From positions 281,965-345,964 of the forward strand of contig NW_005197722.1 of assembly GCF_000372725.1 (NCBI RefSeq): a stretch of 64,000 nt of DNA, read 5' to 3'. Below the pieces are notes generated by a model. That model was not told where the DNA came from, did no database searches, and saw only the letters and a list, made by a program, of their open reading frames with translations. Position 1 is the stretch's first letter. Every line of letters begins with the position of its first letter. The DNA is from Emiliania huxleyi CCMP1516. Its lineage: Eukaryota > Haptophyta > Isochrysidales > Noelaerhabdaceae. This document shows positions 62,296-64,000 of this stretch, piece after piece. The position numbers and the translations under genes are program-made.

Positions 62296-63670
62296 AGCCG
62301 GTGTGAGCTTGACGGCCCGAGATAAGTGCGGTTTGGGACAGCTCGGGCTTGCTACGGATGGGCCTGGGCCAGGAGAGCGACAGAGATGGCGAGGTGGTGA
62401 GCTGAGCGAGGCTGGAGAGTCCGCGCGTGTGACCGCGTGTGGCTTCTTCGCGCACACGAGTGCCAAGAAGCGCATGTTTGCGGCGATTGCTCAAAACTGT
62501 GGGAGAGAAGGCCTACATATTATGACTGAACCCATGCCCCTGGTGCATGAGGACTGCGGGACGGGATATCGCGTGGCGCCGATATAATGACCTCCGAAAT
62601 GCCCTCTCGCAATCGCCTTCGGATGGGTCCACCGGCCACCGGGACAATCTCGAGCCCTCTCCGTGGCATCACGAGCCGGTGTGAGCTTGAACACCCGAGA
62701 CAAGTGCGGTTCGGGATAGCTCAGGCATGCTACCGATGGTCCTGGGCCAGGAGAGCGACAGAGAAGGCGAGGTGGTGAGCTGGGAAGCCGCTTCGTCGGC
62801 ACCTGGACGTGTCGCGATGAACTGCCGAAAAGCACCTTTTGCGGCTATTGCTCAAAACGTCGGGAGAGAAGGCCTACATATTATGACTGCATCTATGCGC
62901 CTGGTGCATGAGGGCTGCGGGTCGGGACATTTCACGGTCGGTGGCGCCGGTGATGGCCTCCGGAAAGCCCTCGCAATCGCCTCGGATGGGGTCCACCGGA
63001 GACAATCTCGAGCCCTCTGCGTGCCATCACGAGCCGGTGTGAGCTTTCAGACCCAAGGTAAGTGCGGTTCGGGACAGCTCGGGCGTGCTACTGATGGGCC
63101 TGGGCCAGGAGGGCGGCAGGGAAGGCAAGGCGGTGAGCTGGGAGCAGGAAGTAGCGCTTCGTGGCACTTCATCGCGACAAGGTCACACGCGGACTCTCCA
63201 GCCTCTCAGCTCACCGCCTCGCCTTCCCTGCCGCTCCCCTGGCCCAGGCCCATCGGTAGCAAGCCCGAGCTATCCCAAACCGCACTTATCTCGGGTCTCC
63301 AAGCTCACACCGGCTCGTGATGCCACGGAGAGGCCTCGAGATTGTCCCGGTGGCCCCATGCCAAGCGATTGTGAGGCATTCCGGAGGTCGTTATCGGCGC
63401 CATCGACCGTGATATGTCCCGATCCACAGCCCTCATGCACCAAACGCACGGATGCAGTCATAAAACGCAGGCCTTCTCTCCCAAATTCTTGAGCAATAGC
63501 CGCAAACAACGCTTTTTGGCAGGCTCATCGCGACACGCACACATGCCGACTCCCCAGCCTGCCAGCTCACCACCTCGCCTTCCCTGCCGCTCTCCTGGCC
63601 CAGGCCCATCGGTAGCAAGCCCGAGCTGTCCCAAACCGCACTTATCTCGGGTCTCCAAGCTCACACCGGC
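62296..63670. repeat. 370-bp repeat in head-to-head inverted array
   Basis: Forward units start at about 62296, 62672 and 63037 (GGTGTGAGCTT, CCGAGATAAGTGCGGTTTGG, GGGCCTGGGCCAGGAG). From about 63180 the same sequence continues in reverse (CTCCTGGCCCAGGCCCATCG...AAGCTCACACCGGCTC), with two further copies to 63670. The forward unit encodes a recurring peptide (FAAIAQNxGREGLHIMT). Overall the region is a large imperfect palindrome centred near 63170. Confidence 0.85.
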
Positions 63671-64000
63671 TCATAACACCCCACACGAGGCTATTTCATG
63701 CCTGTTTTACCCTCAGACAGCGCCGGCACGCACTCCCACTTCACACATGATCAAGCACAGCCACCCACCAAAGCACAGCCCTGCTCAGAATGAGGACGGA
63801 TGCTTCCACCGAGTTCCGACACACACTCTGACACTCACTTTTGCAAGTGTTGGCTCCCATGTCCCAAGCAGCAAGCCAAGATGAAGGAGGCTGGAGATAT
63901 TGGTCTCGCTGAGCTGAAGTGTGCACTAGACCTATATGAGTATCATGGCGTGCTGTGAGCGAATACACGGTGCCGATGGTGGGATGAACTCTCCCAGCAG
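63671..64000. other. window end, no gene recognised
   Basis: Less GC-rich than the array. Short frames only; an exon could run past the edge but nothing is recognisable. Confidence 0.35.

Overview
This is a GC-rich nuclear chromosome segment from a unicellular eukaryotic alga. It has small spliceosomal introns (mostly about 64-190 nt), several of them with GC-AG ends, a conserved beta-tubulin, and two proteins with N-termini that look like plastid targeting through an endomembrane (signal peptide, then an Arg/Ser/Ala-rich stretch). That combination fits a haptophyte such as the Emiliania/Gephyrocapsa or Chrysochromulina group best, but the species cannot be fixed from the sequence. A 100-base run of N at 38090-38189 shows this is a scaffold with an assembly gap.

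Genes are sparse islands. Left end (3-5915): a multidomain protein kinase (GRAM, cyclic-nucleotide-binding-like, RGS, GRK/AGC kinase) and, on the other strand, a multi-exon ASKHA sugar-kinase-like gene. 16.1-17.7 kb: beta-tubulin with one intron. 24.5-26.4 kb: a five-exon SulP/SLC26-like membrane transporter with a predicted plastid leader. 30.2-30.6 kb: a small gene cut by a satellite array. 45.9-48.9 kb: an adenylate-kinase-like gene that splices in frame into a DUF4743-type Nudix hydrolase, probably one fused gene. 49.4-50.2 kb: a Gly/Tyr-rich protein with a duplicated helical motif. 51.2-52.0 kb: a coiled-coil gene interrupted by an LTR retrotransposon. 57.4-59.0 kb: a membrane-anchored cyclophilin with a Cys-rich PAN-like domain. 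59.7-60.3 kb: an intact stand-alone VRR-NUC nuclease.

Between the islands lies a dense collection of mobile and repetitive DNA. The best preserved is a 4,034-bp Copia-type element (51993-56026) with identical 229-bp LTRs, a 5-bp target duplication, an initiator-Met-type primer site and a poly-G tract. It carries Gag and RT-RNase H but no visible protease or integrase. There are also a piggyBac-like MITE (TTAA ends), three other small hairpin MITEs, three larger TIR-bounded elements (one with clustered 11-mer arrays and GTCTAGAC palindromes), a hAT transposase remnant, a decayed non-LTR-type remnant, two long inverted repeat pairs linking 20-21 kb with 39-40 kb and 36 kb with 42-43 kb, several tandem satellites (periods 181, 257 and 370 bp), a head-to-head inverted array at the right end, and a dispersed repeat family seen six times, often at the 5' side of genes.

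The genes share no single pathway. Kinase, sugar kinase, transporter, nucleotide-metabolism fusion and cyclophilin are independent housekeeping or signalling loci embedded in transposon-rich DNA, and several (the small gene at 30.2 kb, the fragment at 22.1 kb and the coiled-coil gene at 51.2 kb) look broken by repeat insertion.
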